Shown here: piece after piece, positions 5,701 through 7,157 of the stretch | Layout of the letters: each line of letters opens with the position of its first letter | Numbering within the stretch: the stretch's first letter is position 1 | From: Desulfobacteraceae bacterium | GTDB lineage: Bacteria > Desulfobacterota > Desulfobacteria > Desulfobacterales > BuS5 | Reading direction: 5' to 3' | NCBI GenBank assembly: GCA_030592105.1 | Contig: JAUVKE010000126.1 | Location: 1 to 7,157 of the forward strand | Length of the DNA stretch: 7,157 bases | Program-made: the position numbers and the translations under genes | The notes under the pieces: generated by a model | Told to the model about the DNA's origin: nothing | What the model saw: only the letters and a program-made list of their open reading frames with translations | Databases searched by the model: none

Positions 5701-6972
5701 TCAATGGTCGATATTAAAAAGTTTTTTTACTGTATCAAGGTAAACAGAATTATTATCATTACATCCGTTTTTTTTTAAAAAAATGATTGGATCATGTAAA
5801 ATTTTATTTATAAAAGAACCCATCATTTTTTGCACGGCCTGAATATTATTTTCTGAAAGATTTAAAGCCTGAACGGTTTTTTTAAGTTCCCTGTCTGCTA
5901 CTTCATCAATTCTGCTCCTTAAGGCAACAATTGTGGGAACAACCCCAAGCCCTTCATGCCACTTCCGAAAATTAATAACAGCTTCATCAACTATCCTTTC
6001 AGCTTTTACAGATTCATTGTTCCTGTCGTTTATGTTTTCATCAATAACATCTTTAAGATCATCAATATCATAAACATATGAATTGGAAAGCCGGTTTATT
6101 GCAGGATCAATATCCCTTGGAAGTGCTATATCTATAAAAAATATAGGCCGGTTTTTTCTGACCTTCATGATTTTTTTTATCTGATCACGGGTTATTATTA
6201 AATCAGGTGACCCTGTGGAGCTTATAACAATATCAGCAGATACCATGCTTGTGTGTATCTCTTCATACCTGATTGCCGTTCCATTAAACCTTTTGGCAAG
6301 CTCAAGGCCATTTTCAAAAGTTCTGTTAGCAACAACAATCTTTTTTGTTTTATTGCGAATCAGATGTTCCACTGCAAGCTCTGCCATTTCACCGGCTCCA
6401 ATAAGTAAGACACTCTTACTTTCCAGGCTGCCGAATATTTTTTTCCCCAATTCAACAGCAGCGTAACTTATGGAAACAGCATGATCCCCTATACCGGTTT
6501 CGGTTCTCACCCGCTTTGCTACAAAAAAAGCCCGGTGCATAAGGCGATTTAATATTACCCCCATTGTTTTTTCCCGGACAGCAAGATGATAGGCCTGCTT
6601 GATCTGCCCTGAAATCTGCGGCTCCCCCACCATCATGGAATCGAGGCTTGAGGCGACTCTAAACAGGTGACGCACAGCATTATCATCTTCATGAATATAA
6701 AGAGACTTTTCAAAATCATTAATTAAAATATCCTTAATTCGGGAAATACATTTTTTTGCAGTATCAACTGCTTCAGACCTGTTTTTCACCGCCATTAAAA
6801 TTTCCATGCGATTGCAGGTTGATGCCAGAAGTACTTCACTTATATCCCCGCTCAGGCACAGATTGTTAACAGCCTTTTTGGCTTCATCATTTGAAAATGC
6901 CATCTGCTCCCGAAGCTCAACAGGGGCTGTATTATGATTTAATCCAATTAATAAGATAGATAACGGGTTCAT
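5701..6972 (-). CDS. hemA: Glutamyl-tRNA reductase
   Basis: A 423-residue NADPH-dependent enzyme that reduces glutamyl-tRNA(Glu) to glutamate-1-semialdehyde, the first committed step of C5-pathway tetrapyrrole synthesis (heme, siroheme, cobalamin). The catalytic domain has GLNHNTAPVELRE (10-22), the nucleophile C53 in STCNRMEIL, H103, and the SLDSMMVGEPQI block (110-121). The NADPH-binding domain has the glycine-rich LIGAGEMAEL (191-200) and VANRTF (215-220). A helical dimerisation domain runs from about 320 to the end. Length is normal and all key residues are present. The start is ATG at 6970-6972, correct by the family N-terminus, although no Shine-Dalgarno sequence is visible. A tiny upstream frame overlaps it as ATGA. 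A promoter and a hairpin leader lie upstream. HemA is often feedback-controlled by heme through its N-terminus, but nothing specific to that is visible here. Confidence 0.97.
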   Translation of the reverse strand: MNPLSILLIGLNHNTAPVELREQMAFSNDEAKKAVNNLCLSGDISEVLLASTCNRMEILMAVKNRSEAVDTAKKCISRIKDILINDFEKSLYIHEDDNAVRHLFRVASSLDSMMVGEPQISGQIKQAYHLAVREKTMGVILNRLMHRAFFVAKRVRTETGIGDHAVSISYAAVELGKKIFGSLESKSVLLIGAGEMAELAVEHLIRNKTKKIVVANRTFENGLELAKRFNGTAIRYEEIHTSMVSADIVISSTGSPDLIITRDQIKKIMKVRKNRPIFFIDIALPRDIDPAINRLSNSYVYDIDDLKDVIDENINDRNNESVKAERIVDEAVINFRKWHEGLGVVPTIVALRSRIDEVADRELKKTVQALNLSENNIQAVQKMMGSFINKILHDPIIFLKKNGCNDNNSVYLDTVKKLFNIDH

Positions 6973-6993
6973 TTAGAAATATTCATCACTTAT

Positions 6994-7030
6994 GAGCCGG
7001 TTTCAAAATGTCATCTTTTAAAATTGGCTC
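6994..7030. other. Hairpin in the hemA leader
   Basis: GAGCCGGTTT (6994-7003) pairs with AAATTGGCTC (7021-7030) as a 10-bp stem with two G-T pairs. After one mismatch, AAAA/TTTT extends it to a 7-nt loop (7009-7015). In leftward RNA, the hemA mRNA, the two G-T pairs become A-C mismatches, leaving GAGCC/GGCUC plus an AT-rich inner stem about 22 nt upstream of the ATG. No T tract follows, so it is not a clear terminator. Confidence 0.5.
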
Positions 7031-7096
7031 TTATATACAGGCTTTTATATGTAGTACCTTACTCTTGGTTTTCTGTCACAAAAAACAAGAAAGTCG

Positions 7097-7125
7097 TTTA
7101 TATGGTATCAGTTGTCGGTTGTCAG
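7097..7125 (-). promoter_or_regulatory. Putative sigma-70 promoter for hemA-fabD
   Basis: Minus strand CTGACA (7125-7120, 5 of 6), an exact 17-nt spacer, and TATAAA (7102-7097, 5 of 6). Transcription would start near 7090, giving a leader of about 118 nt that contains the hairpin at 6994-7030. This is the best promoter match in the window. Confidence 0.5.
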
Positions 7126-7126
7126 T
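7109..7126 (+). repeat. Short heptamer repeat at the hemA promoter
   Basis: CAGTTGT (7109-7115), CGGTTGT (7116-7122) and CAGT (7123-7126) form two and a half near-identical 7-bp units. They overlap the -35 hexamer and spacer of the hemA promoter. Confidence 0.5.
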
Positions 7127-7157
7127 AAAAGCATATCGATATTAATTTATCTTCCTT

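Noticed and set aside
4734..6972. hemA-fabD adjacency as a new pathway link
   Set aside because: Both are housekeeping genes with intact catalytic residues, and close spacing of unrelated core genes is common.

Overview
The window is ordinary chromosomal DNA, AT-rich, from what looks like a deltaproteobacterium of the Desulfobacterales type. The clues are an LbtU-type outer-membrane porin with a Gram-negative signal peptide, a short DksA-like C4 zinc-finger protein, HemA with FabD, and a HAT-less Elp3-like radical SAM gene next to rnc. Lineage is inferred from gene content and style only. No tRNA, rRNA, CRISPR array, transposase or phage gene was seen.

Layout. One gene lies on the + strand: an outer-membrane porin (5-1243). 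Everything else runs leftward on the - strand. Read in the direction of transcription from the right edge, the order is: a putative promoter and structured leader (about 6990-7125), hemA (6972-5701), fabD (5672-4734), a 179-nt spacer with candidate promoters, a short dksA-like gene (about 4539-4177), an overlapping PHP phosphoesterase of the YciV/TrpH/RNase AM group (4211-3291), a 216-nt spacer with two related palindromes, rnc (3074-2370), and a radical SAM gene (2373-1351) overlapping rnc by 4 nt. The radical SAM gene and the porin converge on a 107-nt spacer that holds a weak terminator-like hairpin and a CTCGTTCCC/GGGAACGAG inverted repeat resembling a REP-like relic.

How the genes work together. 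These are mostly housekeeping functions: first step of tetrapyrrole synthesis (hemA), malonyl loading for fatty-acid synthesis (fabD), a probable stringent-response/RNA polymerase secondary-channel factor (dksA-like), nucleotide or RNA 5'-end turnover (PHP), double-stranded RNA processing (rnc), and a radical SAM enzyme of unknown substrate. Spacing suggests three leftward units: hemA-fabD, dksA-PHP and rnc-radical SAM. Two genes start with TTG (fabD, radical SAM) and PHP probably starts with GTG or TTG. Both TTG starts lie in TTGA stop/start overlaps, and hemA lies in an ATGA overlap with a tiny upstream reading frame.

I see no convincing new multi-gene system. The points most worth a second look are the paired palindromes in the rnc leader, the C8 tract plus 14-codon repeat in the porin, the orphan radical SAM/rnc coupling, the hemA leader hairpin, and the micro-ORFs overlapping the hemA and fabD starts.
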